A stretch of DNA of 64,000 nt, from assembly GCA_028554645.1 (NCBI GenBank), contig JAQOOI010000076.1, forward strand, positions 1,736,001 to 1,800,000, written 5' to 3'. The first letter of the stretch is position 1; every line of letters begins with the position of its first letter. The notes under the pieces are model-generated. The model saw only the letters and a list, made by a program, of their open reading frames with translations, searched no databases and was not told the DNA's origin. The position numbers were made by a program, and so were the translations under genes. This document shows, one piece after another, positions 36,060-48,527 of the stretch. This stretch comes from Omphalotus guepiniiformis (taxonomy: Eukaryota; Basidiomycota; Agaricomycetes; Agaricales; Omphalotaceae).

Positions 36060-38375
36060 TCAACCCTCGACCCAACCCTTCCCGCTAGATAGTCTGAACT
36101 TCCTGAAAAGACCAAACGGACCTCCTTCAATCGCGTTGTTATCCTCTGATCCCCACGGAACTTCCTCTTCCCAATGACTGATCACAACCACCGCTTGATC
36201 CTCTCGTACGCCTCCAATACTGTTCTCGCTTTCCCCGTCAGCGCGCAGATACGACCTCGCTGCTCTTACCATCGCCTCGTCCATCCCTGACCAGACCTCA
36301 TCGAGAAGGATGAGCGGTGCACGTGAGACGAGTGCACGAGCAAGGAGGACGATACGTTGATGTGCAGTTGGGAGCGACGCAAATGGTGTGGAGGCGAAGG
36401 ATTGGAGGAGGGGAGAGGGATGGGAGGTAGAAGGTGTCCCAGGTGAGAATGAAATTGATGGTAGGTACGAGGAAGGTATTCTCGTTTTGGAAGAATTCGG
36501 TTGGGAAGCAGGAGACGCGACAGAGGCTAAGGAGTTTGAAGAGCCTTCAAGTTCCCCTCTAGCCTTCTCCCAAGCCTCGGGGCCCAAAGCACATAGCACC
36601 TCCCAGACTCTTTTGACTCTCCACTCCTCTTCCTCTTCCCACTTCACTTCACCATCTTCGTCGGTCCCCGCCATCTTCAGCTCCTCCGCTGATATCCTCC
36701 TACCCACTCGAATTGCTCCTGTGCCGACGCCCCTTCTGCCTCCAGGTACAAAACCGCCTTCGAACCCAGTACCGACGGCTTCAAAGACCGACATGTCACC
36801 ACGTCGGGGAAAAGCGTCGAAGAGCTCCGGGGAGAGAAGGCCAATGTGGGAGTGTAAAAGGGGGGTGGGAAAGCGGTTCCGTGGCTGGGAGAAGAGGTGG
36901 AGGTGGGAGAGGGTTGTGGACGTAGATGTAGATGTGGATGAAAACTCTGAAGGAGCGAAGCGAGTCTGGGTATAGGATTGAGGATGATCGCCTGTGATGA
37001 GGGAGAGAAGTGTGGTTTTTCCTGAACCTGATTCGGCAAATAATAAGTGTGAGCAGAGCGAAACTTTACATTATTCGAGAATATATGAACCATTTTCACC
37101 TTGAAGATGCCACCGTTCGCCTTTTCGAATTTGCCAGGTGATCCCATCGAGAACCTTATTGAAGTTGTATAATTCAGTCATGAATTATGGATAACCATAC
37201 ACAACGTACTTTCCGATCTTGATATTGTACCTTGATGTTCTTGAGATCGACCACCACATCGCCTATCTTCGTCCGTCTTCTCCTCGTACCAGAGCTGCCT
37301 ATCGAGTCGAGCCCAGACCGTGCGCGGTGTTTCTCAATCTCCGCCATCACCTCGCGCCTCACGCCTGTGGTGACTTTGCTTCCGCGGACGAATGCAACAT
37401 GGGTAATCCACTCCGGCAAGGTATCTTGCGAACGTAGACCAATGATGATACGAGGAGACCGAGTAGAGTGGAGAGTCTGCAGAGTCTGTAGAAGAAGGGG
37501 CCGTGTTTGTACGTCTAGACCAGCTGTTGACCGGTTTATTAAGCATGCAGAGCAAAAGCGAAGGAAAAAATCACGAACTTAACGGCTCATCGAGCAATAG
37601 TAGCTTTGGCTTCTTCAGGATGGCTTTCAGAATTCTAGCTCTCCGTGTTTGGCCGTTACTCAACGCGATAAGAGGAAGATCCAAGAACTGCCTGAGCCCC
37701 AAGCGATCTACTAAACCCTCAAAAGTCATCCTTTCCTCTTCTGAGAGCAGCATTGCTAGTTCAACGCCATCAGTGTCGACTGACTTCTCGTCCTCGTATG
37801 GCATCCTTAACGGCGGTATTGTCTCTGGGAACATGCTCTGGCGCAAAGTCAGCCGATCTTCTTCGTGAACTGCACCGTATCGCGCGGTGTAATCGTAAAA
37901 TCCTCCTCCCGCAGCACGTCTATGCGAAAAGGAGACGATAGATATCGCATTTATAGGGTCGAGAGGCGGATTCGATTCAGAGAGGAATGGAAAGAGGCCT
38001 CCGAGAGGCGGAGGATGGGGTTTAATTCGGAGGTGGCCTAAAAGCATCTAGCACAAGAACTGATCAATTTACTATGGTTATCCGAGATAAAGATTGAAAG
38101 AAACTTTCAAATAGAGACCGGTCACTCACCTGGAAAAGCGCATTCTTTTCACCTCCACCGCTGCCTACTACAGCCCAATTTTCGCCCTCTTTTACTGACC
38201 ATTCCAAGTCACGAAAGAAGGGTGCGGCGTTGTTGGAGTCGCCAAAACGGTATACATTGGCTGTTGGAATGTTCAATATCAGGTTTGAAACGGAAGGATT
38301 GGACCGCCTGCTGATGGATGAGTGAAACCAACGAATGCTGAGCTGACTACGGATCTTTAGCGTCGCGGATATCAT
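36060..38375 (-). CDS. Twin ABC ATPase, probably mitochondrial (YDR061W-like)
   Basis: Minus strand, start MISATLKIRSQLSIRWFH at 38375, an Arg/Ser-rich amphipathic presequence expected to target mitochondria. No membrane domain is seen. NBD1: WAVVGSGGGEKN (degenerate Walker A), IALSNGQTRRARIL (signature), KLLLLDEPLSS (Walker B). NBD2: HLQGENGSGKTTLLSL (Walker A, split by an intron at its Gly codon), a long Glu-rich insert, LPTAHQRIVLLARAL (degenerate signature), LILLDEVWSGMD (Walker B) and VVVISHWEEE (switch His). Soluble twin-NBD proteins of this type occur in fungi; the yeast relative is poorly characterised. Consistent with one active and one degenerate ATP site. Exon joins were checked only at the motif positions. 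Confidence 0.8.
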
Positions 38376-38920
38376 GTTCCTGCGATTATTTTCCAGACAC
38401 AAAACTTTGAGGTGGCATGATGAGTTACAATACGCATATATCTGACGAAGTCAAGCCCAACACCCCGTGGGCAAATCAACAAATCTCATCAAGCGGTCGG
38501 CCTTCATACTCGCCGCTCACTTTACCACTTTAAACTATGATATATGAAGCTTCGAAGCCTTGAAAAAGTCTTTACCCAGCTCAAATCTTCTGTCCTCGTT
38601 CTCTGGATATTAAATATCATCGTCACACAGTCTCAGTAGGCTATCGTAATATTCGTTATGGTCTGCGCAGAACTGCTACTAATGTAGATGCTTGATTTTC
38701 AGCTCTATTTTTAATCTTGAAGAAGTCACGTCGTTATATTGAGTACACGAATAATATACTTGAATCAACCCTAGGGCTCTGGGCCCAACATGACCAGCAT
38801 GCGCATGTCACTAGTCACTAATACATTTACACCCTCCGTTGGGGTTGGCCTCCCGTTTAACCTGAGTCATTGCGAGGGAAGAAGAGCCTTTAAATCAGCT
38901 GTACTCATGTGGGAAAGTTC
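38376..38920. other. Intergenic spacer
   Basis: Holds the promoter of the ABC ATPase. Directly downstream of the GGQ gene at 38921 the sequence still resembles the last intron of its paralogues (TCGCAATGA near 38873 on the minus strand), but no third repeat follows. Confidence 0.5.
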
Positions 38921-39723
38921 CTACACACCTCTCGAAGTTCTAAAATTCTGGTTACCCCCGACAGCAGCAAGTGCACCTCCGCCTAATTTGACGTTGCGGA
39001 AAACAACACCAACGGCACCTCCAAGAACACCAGGTGCTGCAGGACCTCGTGCATTTCTGGCGGTGCCTATAGCACCAACTTGTTGAGGGTTCGTAGCTTG
39101 AGTTTGATCGTCGCCGTGACCAACTTGAAGGTTCTGATCACGTCCGTCGGCGGCGGGGGCACCTTCGTCTTCGGTAACAACTGTAGCAACTACAGCAGTT
39201 TCGTCTTCGGTAACAAGTGTAGCAATTTCGTCTTCGGTAACAACTGTAGCAGCTATAGCCATGCTTCCAAAGGTCTGATTACCCGCAACAGCAGCGAGTG
39301 CGCCATGATCTGCCTCAACGCCTTCAAACAGGACGTCCTTGGCATCTTCGAGTACACGAGCTCCTGCCTGAGCTGCTGGCTCACTCAAAGTAGGTACATC
39401 TCGAGTAAGGGCAAGTCGAGAGAGAACCTCCTGCAATATAGCTCTTTCTTTTTCTGAGTGGCTGGGTTTGGCGAGCAAAGCTACGAGGGAAAAAGAGTGA
39501 GCAACTGCGCTAAATTGGCAGTCCATGTCAAGAAGCACTTTCTACTTACCACGGATTTGTTCCACGGTAAATAATTGAGGACTCATGTTTGCATAACCAT
39601 AGCTGGGGGGTGGATCTTGCGCTGTGAAAAGATATTGTTCAGGCGAAGTCTGGATTACATTGACCTGTCATATCACTACAACATACCTGCCTCGCTACGG
39701 GCTGATGTCTGAATCGAATCCAT
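38921..39723 (-). CDS. GGQ-repeat protein, type I, two repeats
   Basis: Minus-strand exons 39687-39723, 39550-39621 and 38921-39480 give 222 residues with phase 1 introns. The start MDSIQTSARSEAAQDPPPSY is followed by a helical segment (FTVEQIRALLAKPSHSEKER) and SEPAAQ, which is shared with the gene at 5208. Repeats: ARVLEDAKDVLF...HGALAAVAGNQTFG and PGVLGGAVGVVF...GGALAAVGGNQNF. Between them, three short repeats of ATVVTEDE-type sequence form a small acidic tandem array (39170-39260). The protein ends RGV at the same AGAGGTGTGTAG sequence that is a splice donor in the genes at 5208 and 12379. Here I find no third-repeat exon downstream. Confidence 0.7.
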
Positions 39724-41685
39724 TACTAACAGCGTCGAAAAGATTGAAGGATCAGAGGAATGAAGTAGTCCTCCTTGCGAACTGAACCCATTTTTAAGCA
39801 GCAGCGAAGCGCCGGGAGCTCTATCTAGTATATCAGCTGCAGTAACGGAGGTACTATGTGATTCGACCTACACACAACTGATGGGGAAAACCCTCCGTAC
39901 ATTTGATATTCCTGGCCGGGTTTGAATAGGTCTACAATCGCACCTCTGCTAGAAGCATGTACATGAGGCCAATGTTCAGACTGGTTGAGCGCCTCGGCAT
40001 ATCGCAGATCAGTGTGGCAATTGTCAGGCTCCACTGCCGTACCGCCACTTCTATTCAGACTGTAATGTGTGTTGATCTGGAAATGTGGTCAGTCTCACGG
40101 ACTCCGGTATTCGAGCACATCACAAAGTATGATTCACCACTATTTTCAGAGACAGTCAACCTCGCCAAGGTCACAGGAAACCTGAGTCCTGGGTGTTCAT
40201 GATGATCCAGTCATCGCACATATGTAACTTGATGAGTGAGAAGCACCAGTACAGGGAATAGACGATAGAGCGCTTCCCGATATCTACGATGCGTCAACGA
40301 TGCATAGTATTTTCAGCCTTATTGCCTGTTTCTTCGTATCAATCAGATCTGCAGACGGTAAGAGTTTGGAACATGGGCATGTGTATTCTTCAAGTCACGT
40401 ACAGGTGATCACTTGAAACGTCCTTCCCACCCAACATGCGCACAACATATGCAGCAACTTCCTGTGCAGAACGAGCCTCCGAACGCCCCGAAATTGCATA
40501 GGTCTCCGAACGATTTCTGATCAGACCGGCGCCAAAGTGATGTTGAGCAACAGAGATACTTACTGTATTGAGATAAAGCTCGAAGAATAGCAAATGACAG
40601 AGTCGTTTATGGCGTACTCGTGCCGTTATCCTGACATGAAGAATTGAGTATCATATGACGGAGTTTTTTATGGCGTACCCGTGTCGATAAGTATCTTGAC
40701 ACGAAGAACTGAATATCAAAAGACGCCTGCGATAGAAAATGACCAGCGCTAGGGTTGTTCGGGCCTCTTATCATGCGATACGTATGAGTGAACACCGTTG
40801 AAGAGGCAAAGAAAACACTCCATTGGGAATGTTGGGAATGTTATTTGGACGTGATCATCAGATACCAGAAACGTCGCTGTTTCTGGTGCTCAATAGTAGG
40901 AGATTGCGTGGGCACTCAGGGGGTGATTAAGAAAGAGCAAAGGTTCCTCCTGGTTCGCAAACATTGGATCGAGAGGGCAGTGCATCCGTCCTACAGCACT
41001 GTATACGTAACCGTAGTGAGAGTAGTAGCGTTGCCGCCGAAGAGGCTGTTCGATACGTGGTTCAGTGCCTTCAAGATGTTGTCTCCAACTTCCATCAGAT
41101 AGAATTTAGAGGGATACTAGTAGGCCCTACTCACCCTTGGAAGGAGCATGCGAGTATTTTATTCGTCCCATCGCCCAGTCGTATCACAATAGACTTCTCT
41201 TTCGTATATTGACTTGGAATGATTGATGAAGGGACACCTTTTCATTTGCCAGAAACCGTAAATATCGCCATCGGAAACGTGCAAATTTAAAGGTAAGGTA
41301 ATTTTCGAAGAATTTCACTAGCCTGTGACTGCGGCCGGTATAGCGGTTGAGTAACAAATGGCATTTCCTCCTGTAGCTTTCAAGACTTGTACAAGCTCGA
41401 ATGGATCTTTAGGTAGTATTCACCATGAGGAAGCAGCAAGCAGGGAAATCTGACAAAGCCATGCGCGTGCATGATTACACACATTTATACTCATTGAGTC
41501 TCATTCCCATAAACACGCAAAATCAATAGACACTCGTCACGTTAAGAAACAAACTGCAAGGATCAGAATGTTGACTGGCGCCCTGTTCAATAGCGCAAAA
41601 GAGAGCATAAGCAGCGATGAACATATGCGTATCAGGATCTCACTGACAAATTTGAGGGATCATTCCGTGACGAGAACGAATTCCC
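39724..41685. other. Intergenic region with a short tandem repeat and fragments
   Basis: A 65-67 bp tandem duplication lies at about 40596-40722 (TTTATGGCGTAC, CTTGACA.GAAGAA.TGA words). Two small open stretches, minus 40390-40593 and plus 40964-41212, share the pattern IRNRSE followed by an AxEAVRYVV-like segment. They may be inverted fragments of one ancestral gene. A minus-strand frame at 39825-40034 is also open. None is supported well enough to call a gene. Confidence 0.4.
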
Positions 41686-42587
41686 TCATCGGTGCCACCT
41701 GGGCAATGTATCACGTCTGGGAGGTGGCGCAGGTGTCGAACAGACAATAATCTGGTCCTCGCCCACCGCACTAAATGCTCCACCCTTGACGATACAATTA
41801 TCGATATGCCCCGAAGCCTGGCTGAGAACGCTTGGGCCGTGACGACCAGCGCCATGATGACCGGCAACTGCACTGTGAGAACCATCGCCGTAAGCAATTC
41901 CGAGAGGAGGCGGTAGAGAAGACGCATTTGGAAGGACAGTGGTGTTGGCACCTTCAAAAATGTGCATGGTGAGCATAACATAGGACAGCGAAGGGGGGAA
42001 GGGGAAGAACATGTACTTTGGGGTAGAGTATAAGCAACCCGGCCGTTGTGCAGGACTCGGTCCCCTGAGACAGCACTGAAAGATGCTGGCCCGTAGCTTG
42101 CTGGCATCACGCCAGCGCCATGAAATCTTGTCAGAACACTGGGATCCGGCACGACTCCTTCTCTCTTTGAATCTTGCCTGGTTCGAGGTGCATTTAAGCC
42201 GTCTACAATGAGCAGTTAATACACTAAGATTCATTAGTATCAGTAATTCTCACCTGTGAATCCCTCCATTTGTGTGTTCGTATAAATGGTTTGTGTCCCG
42301 CTCACAGCAGTAAAGGCGCCGTGTCGTATAACACAATTGGGACCAAATTCTACCCTTGCTCCGTGAAGCACAGCAGGATCAGCATGAGAGGGTACGTGAG
42401 GGCGAGGATCCAAAGAGTTGTTGTGATAAGAGTTTCCTATCTCGACATGAAGAAAAACCAATTGAAGAGGCAAGAAAAGCACTCAACTGGTGAGGTGCCC
42501 GGGATCTCTGACGCGATCATCATATAGCGGATGAGTTGTGTCTCTGTCTATAGTACGACGCTCGCGAGGAGGTTGCCCCCCGCTCAT
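41686..42587 (-). CDS. GGQ-repeat protein, type III, four degenerate repeats
   Basis: Minus-strand exons 42488-42587, 42254-42436, 42017-42202 and 41686-41951 give 244 residues; all introns are phase 1, with the same four-exon plan as at 34438. The start MSGGQPPRERRTIDRD is polar. Repeats: DPAVLHGARVEF...HGAFTAVSGTQTI; DPSVLTRFHGAG...PASFSAVSGDRVL; a GIAYGDGSHSAVAGHHGAG version; and GPSVLSQASGHI...GGAFSAVGEDQII. The acceptor at 42437 (GATAG) was chosen because it keeps frame with the repeat. A basic, Pro-rich end (APPPRRDTLPRWHR) matches the paralogue in character. Function unknown. Confidence 0.65.
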
Positions 42588-44121
42588 ATCGCTCACTCGA
42601 GCAGAGGTTGATTGAGAAATGGAAGAGAGGAGACAACTTTGTGGGTTTGCAAGTTCCGACTCGATTTTGTTCTTGATAGATTTAAAAGACCATCCGCAGC
42701 GCGGGCGCTGGTGTGATCCCTGATATGGATAACTTAAGGGACGTGGTGTGATGGACGTGCATCTTTGGGTTCCAGAGGTGGTCGATGATCAAAAAGGCGA
42801 TGAGATGAGAAGCTTTGACGCTGATGAGCGCTAGGGTTATGAGGATGACCGATACGCATGCTTCGTCAGATGACGTTCGGCTACAATAGACCGGAAATTA
42901 CTCACCTGAAATCACCGAGAGGCTGTAAGTAAGTTTTATGTATTTTCGTTTTCTCCAGCCAGCCTTGTCACGCTCAATCGTTATCCTGGAACGTTCAAGA
43001 AACGAAGGACACCATTCCGATCCCCAAAGTACAAGGTGTAAGTATCGGCCTTTGGGAAGTTTGATGATATCCATTTTTTAATGTTGGGAACTCGAAGCCG
43101 GCCGGTATAGAAGAGTGAGCCGATGAGAAGCACGAACACGAATGTCCAAAGTTTGCCACCTGCTTGAAGACCAAACAACGCGTCTGAGGCGTGGGGAATC
43201 TTGATCCTTGTGCTCTTCCTGGAACAAGCACCATCTACGTCCTTTGAAACCTTGAAACCTCGAAAGGAAATTTTGGACACTGCTCAGGGTCAAATCTACA
43301 ACAAGAAACTGTTGCCTAAATTCTGTTCGTTGGGAAGTAAAAGTTGTTCTTGTATCCTAAATGGAAGAAGGTACCAAAGGAGGATCCCCTCGACATCTGC
43401 AGCCTGTTGGGCGTCTTCAACTTTGATGGTTCTTCGATGCTTGCTTTCTGGAAAGCTTGTATCTAAGGATGGCAAGATGACACAAAGAGGCCCTTGTACT
43501 ACATCTGGCTTGCATAAGGTCGTCAGCCACGAAATGGGCAAACTCTTCGAAGCTCTTGTACGAGTCCAACAGTGACACCGCTTCCTTCTCACTGATACGG
43601 GGTCTGTAACGATGGTCATCACAGGTTTCAAGATTGGATGCCGATCTAATGGACTTGTGGATCCTTGAGGACTCTTGTCCGGCGGTGCACGAATTCGTTA
43701 GCGCGCCTACAACCAAGAGCATATACCTCCGTTGATTCTAAAAACCCTTTCCGTTGCGACCTTGTTCCGTATTTTGCCCCAGTGTTATGCTCGACTGCAA
43801 CCGCTTGGAGCTGGTCCCAGCAACACGTACACCTCTGGAAGCCCTTGCATTCTACGTACACCAGATCCCGAGATCCAAAAGCCAAAGCGCTACACTATAT
43901 ATCCTCCGACGTTGTCAAGGTCCTCATACCAGTCTTTAACATCCCGCTTTGTGTCAGAATCAGACTGAGCTTGTACTCTCACTCGTCCTTACTCTCCTAC
44001 CGCAACCCATTCTTGTGTTCGCAATATCCAGTTTTGGGTGTCCCACCTTCTTCAGCTCTCGCATTGCGTGTTAACTCGCGTTTTTGTGTATAGGAAGTGC
44101 AGAGAAGACAAATAACAAACT
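42588..44121. other. Intergenic region with a doubtful minus-strand gene
   Basis: On the minus strand, 43417-43722 reads from an ATG with a hydrophobic start and a plausible segment (EKEAVSLLDSYKSFEEFAHF). 42981-43280 has one TM-like segment (LWTFVFVLLIGSLFY) and ends at a stop. They could be two exons of one gene of unknown function, but I could not find a convincing join, so no CDS is called. Confidence 0.3.
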
Positions 44122-45224
44122 ATGCCAGTGTCGATATGTTCTCCGACGCCGAAGGAGCTAGCTGCGAAGACTCAAGAAGCTAGAGAACAGACATGGGGTA
44201 TGCCCTATCCGCCGAGAAGACCTGCACCACCTGCTGGGTGAGTTCCTGCTCCCCATTCATTTTCTTGTCCTCATCCATCCTTGGCACTTGTATGCGCATA
44301 TACACAGGTGGATCCGAGTGGAATTCTACTCAAGTCTGTATAAAGTACGACACGAGATGCCGCCTGATATGGAGGGCGATGTGATGCTTCACCCTTCGGG
44401 TGGCCTGGACACACGAAGGGTTTGTAGACTGTGGAATTTGGAAGAATGTGTGGTGAGTACAGTATTCTTCCTCTCACTCTTACGAGTGTACGCATGGACT
44501 GATGTTTAACGCGACAAATTTTGAAGCCCATCGATCCGATGCGCTGGGTACCTCTTGAACGAAGGCTTGACAATTGGTTGTCCCCCTTGGCAGTGCAGGT
44601 GTTGAGTGAGGGATTCGGAAGGAAAAGGAGGCGCATAATGTTTATTGGTAAGTTTTTCTTTCATCAGCCTGAATACATTTTGATTCCCGTGCAGAGCCTC
44701 CTTCTATTTCTCCAACCACCGTGCACAAACGCATTTTCCGCGAAGCATCTATTATGCTCCAGACATCCCTGGCTCTCTACTTCTCCTTATCTTACTCCGT
44801 CCCACTCACCCTCTTCTCCTCATTCGCAAAGTCCTACACAACCTTCGTTGACACCAAGTTCGTCAGACCAACACAATGGGTACTAGAGGAGTACACCAAA
44901 TATCCGATTTACAAACGAGACGCCCAGGCTCTAAGCAGACAGGTCAAATATCACGTTGGCGTCAAGTTGAGGGAGACGAGAGAGAAATGGGCAGAATCCG
45001 AGGTGGGTAGAAAGGCCGAGGAAGTAAGAGTGGCATGGAGGGAATTGAATTTGGGAGTCGGGGTGGCGCTTTCTGTGTTGTTAACCGTTATAATCGTTCT
45101 TCTGGTTGGAATGGGCGTTGTGGGTGCTGCTATGAATGGAGGGCTTGGTTTACCCGATGCAGTCAAGGAACCAAGGGTGTGGTTGGAAAAGTGGGCTAGG
45201 GGAGGTGAACTCAGGGAAGGATAA
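44122..45224 (+). CDS. Conserved-looking membrane protein of unknown function
   Basis: Four exons from ATG 44122 (MPVSICSPTPKELAAK). Introns begin near 44239, 44452 and 44648. The middle reads WIRVEFYSSLYKVRHEMPP and PIDPMRWVPLERRLDNWL. Two hydrophobic segments follow: TSLALYFSLSYSVPLTLF, and near the C-terminus VGVALSVLLTVIIVLLVG plus MGVVGAAM. A charged helix (YKRDAQALSRQVKYHVG, RETREKWAESEVGRKAEEV) lies between them. No domain family is recognised. Topology would put a long charged loop between two TM helices. Confidence 0.6.
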
Positions 45225-45663
45225 GCGTTTTTTTTTGGTTTGAGAACGACCTTTCTTCGTGAGCTTTGGTGCTCAAATTATGCTTCATGCAAATATGCCT
45301 ATGCGTCTCTATTTCTTACTTACATATATGCGGTTTCTTCTTTGCCCTTTCTTTCTTCTCTTTCTTTCGTTGTACTTTTAACACTTTGCTGTCGTTGTAC
45401 TTGTACTATGTTTTGTACAGTTTGCTTTATGCATTCCCCTTTGTCTCTTTACATTTCGGAGAACCGGTACGGGTGTGCGCTCAAAAAGCGGCCAAGCAGC
45501 TTCTTGATTTGCACACAGGACTAGGCCCTCGGCAGTCATATCAATCGGATTCGTTGTTCTTTGTTTTCACTGCAGCACATATATAAACTCGAAGTGAAAG
45601 TTCTAGCAATCGCTCGTTCTTTCTTCTTCGACTTCCACATTTCAAAGCTCAATCTGAGTTACG
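45225..45663. other. Intergenic spacer with pyrimidine-rich promoter
   Basis: Strongly T/C-rich from 45330 to 45460, and again just before the next ATG at 45664. A TATATAAA box lies at about 45579. No gene is seen. Confidence 0.5.
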
Positions 45664-47770
45664 ATGCCCAAGCGAGCTCCTTCTCCGCCTCCTCCTGACG
45701 ATGAACCAAGATATTTCACGGTTTCTCAGCCTTATCCGTTGAATGCAAACTGGGAGCTTCCGGCAGATTATTTAACTTTCGCCAGGTGGATTGCAACTTG
45801 TATCGGCACTGAGCCACTCTATGCCCTGCTTTACAAGCCGAGTGTGAGTTTATCGATTCTCTTAACTGTTGATATTTCTTGGACAGGCGAGAGGTTAATG
45901 GTGAGATCGATATTCGATGCAGGCCAGAGGCATGGTTCTGATGGAGATCAACCGCAACTGGAAAGAGCATCACTTATTGTTGGGAGAGCATCGCTGGTCT
46001 GAGTTCCTGAAGAGACCTTCCGACGAAGAAAAAGGCCGTGTTACTCAGATATTCCATTCGCTTTACTCCACTGGTCGAAATGCACAGAAGGATGGTACGT
46101 GACATTATAGTTTTGTTCTTGGTGAAATGAAAAGCTGAACACAGAACTAGGCTGGAAGAGGATTGATGTCCGGGAGTGGTGGTATAAGGATTGGAGTCCG
46201 AATAATAAGTGCGTGCATATACAGTAGTCTGATCTGGATGATTCCGTCTTACCATCCTAATTAGTTTTGTCCATAATCCATACCCCGCAACCCACTATTG
46301 TGAAACGCCCCCGGAAGATAGGACTAACAAGGCTCTCTGTCGTCCTCTTCCTGTAGCAGCCAAGCCTCCACCACCCAAAGCTCCCGTTCCAGGTGATTCA
46401 AGTATTCTAGACGGATATCCCCTTTCTCATGTCGTGTTTCGCAGTCGTTGGCTCTGCCGCGTGGGCAAGCGGCAAAACTGGGTCGAACGGAAAGGCCTGG
46501 ACTTCCGCCGGGAAGGGTAAAGGTAAAGGTGGGCCTGCATCAAATGTCACCCCCAAGAACGCGAACACCTCTCAAGGAAAGGGTGGTAGTAAGCCGCCTT
46601 CTGCTACGAAATCTACTGCCGGTGTTGCTTGTACGCCTCCATTTCTCTGGTCACATGATTTTGCCTCACAGCACGCAGGGAATAAACCCATTCACACAAG
46701 TAAAAGTACACCTGGCCCTGCGTCTACCTCTTCTCCTGCACCTCAAGGTGTGTGGGGAGCTGGCCCGCCGAAGTCAAGTCCCTCCGCTGCGTCTTCTCCT
46801 GCACCTCAAAGTGTGTGGGGAGCTGGCCCGCCGAAATCAAGTCCCTCCGCTACGTCTTCTCCTTCACCTAGCAATGCTTGGAATACACAACTAAAGAGCC
46901 CGAGTACCTCCCCTCCTGCACACCCTCCAGGTATTCCTATTCCCCCGAAAGCACCCACTAGCTCCCCGGGGCTCTCCCAACCCATCCAGAAGGACGCAAA
47001 CGTAACCATCACATCGACTTCTTCCGGATCCTCTTCGAGCAGTTTCGACTGGGCCACCGAAGTCGACAACGCTCTTCAAGACGGCAATGACTCTATTCCG
47101 TATGATTATATTCAAGCGGGTATGAGAGACGTGAAAATCGTCTCAAGTACGGAGGACGAGTATCTGTATGACGGGCTTGGTGATCCTGACGACCCAGAGA
47201 ATTTCGTTCCTGAATGGGAGAGGAATATCGTACCTACAAGCAAAGATGCGATCGCTGTCCATACCGTTCCTGCACCAGTGTCAAGCTCTGAATCAAAGGA
47301 AGAAGTGACGGAGAATCTTTGGGCTGCCTACGACAAGGAACCTGTTCCCGACGATTCTTTGTGTCCGACTCATGGGATTTTATGCAAGAAAGGAATATGT
47401 CAAGATGCTAAAAAGGCAGTGTACGAAAAAAGAAGGAGAGAGAGAGCAGCTGAGCAGGCGGCGGCGGCTAAAAAGAACAACAGGAAAAAGGACGGTAGGT
47501 GTCTGGCAATTGGCGGTGGTTTGTTTGTTTGCTCAAGCTGTGAATTCTTCATGTGCAGGTCGTAAAACTTCAGAGGCTGGGTGGAGAAGCAAGAACAATA
47601 GCGAGCGAAACTATAATCCCAATGGTCGATCCTCTGCCAAGTCCAGCTTGAATGGTGGAAGCCGTTCAGTATCGCGCGCTAGTGGTGAGAATAAGACTGT
47701 TCAGAACCAGACTCCTCAAACTGTTCGCGTTGAGATAAATGATGATGACGACGCGGATCCTTGGGACTAA
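45664..47770 (+). CDS. Low-complexity conserved basidiomycete protein with CPTHG-x-CKKGIC motif
   Basis: Start MPKRAPSPPPPDDEPRYF at 45664, several small exons, then a long exon near 46441-47490 and a last exon from about 47560. The N-terminus (NANWELPADYLTFARW) and ARGMVLMEINRNWKEHHLL are ordered. The middle is Gly/Ser/Pro/Lys-rich. It holds two near-perfect copies of a 16-20 residue repeat (APQ-x-VWGAGPPKSSPSA, DNA unit near 46735-46855) and a partial third. Then FVPEWERNI and CPTHGILCKKGIC, a Cys/His cluster that could bind zinc. The C-terminus is Lys/Arg-rich and ends DDDDADPWD. Function unknown; a nucleic-acid or protein-scaffold role would fit the composition but is not shown. Confidence 0.65.
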
Positions 47771-48527
47771 CTGGGTTCGCTCGTATTGATTTTGGCCTGT
47801 CTCTGTGTCATACCCAATCTTTCCTTTCTCCTTTTCTCAATTGCCATGTCATCTCGCAGTCCTTGGTACTTTGTGTCTCTGATAAGCTGCTTTTGAAGTA
47901 GTATGTATTGTGCTCTGTCCAATGACTCGTGCTTCTCTTCTATTCCTGTACTGCGTGGCATGCCCTCTATGATTTGTTATCTGCCCGTCATTTGTATACC
48001 TTGGGATTTTGACAAGGCGATGAAATTACGAACTTGAGAAAATGCTATTCACTGTCACGCTCCGAGTTGAACACTCCTTCAGTTGTTCAAGTACAGATTG
48101 AAAGGTTTGAGTGTACTTATGGTAGCACATTCAAGTCAACAACACAGCCAAGATATTATTGCCGCCTCATCACCCTTACGGCAAAGACGAATTTGCGTCG
48201 AGCGCTAACACAAAGCTGTTGAACCTTCGTTTTTCTGATTCCGAGAGACGCGCTGGTTACGAGCCGGTACACCCTAGATTTTCACTGCTCTGTGCCTCAC
48301 GTACAGCTCTGGGGTCATTACAGCTATAGAAACTCCCTGCCTTCCTGTCATGGGAAACAACACAATTTCCTCCACAGCTGGTAATATGAAAACTGCAATG
48401 GGCGTTCAATATAGTGCTCGTGACGACTGTCAGCGAGACTTAAAAGACTGGAATATCCTGGGAGCATCAGCAGCCCACAGTCCAAGCATCTCTCCTTCGA
48501 TTTCACTTATCATTCGCCAAACACGAT
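47771..48527. other. Intergenic spacer
   Basis: About 750 bases with no supported gene or repeat, promoter side of the GGQ gene at 48528. Confidence 0.5.
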
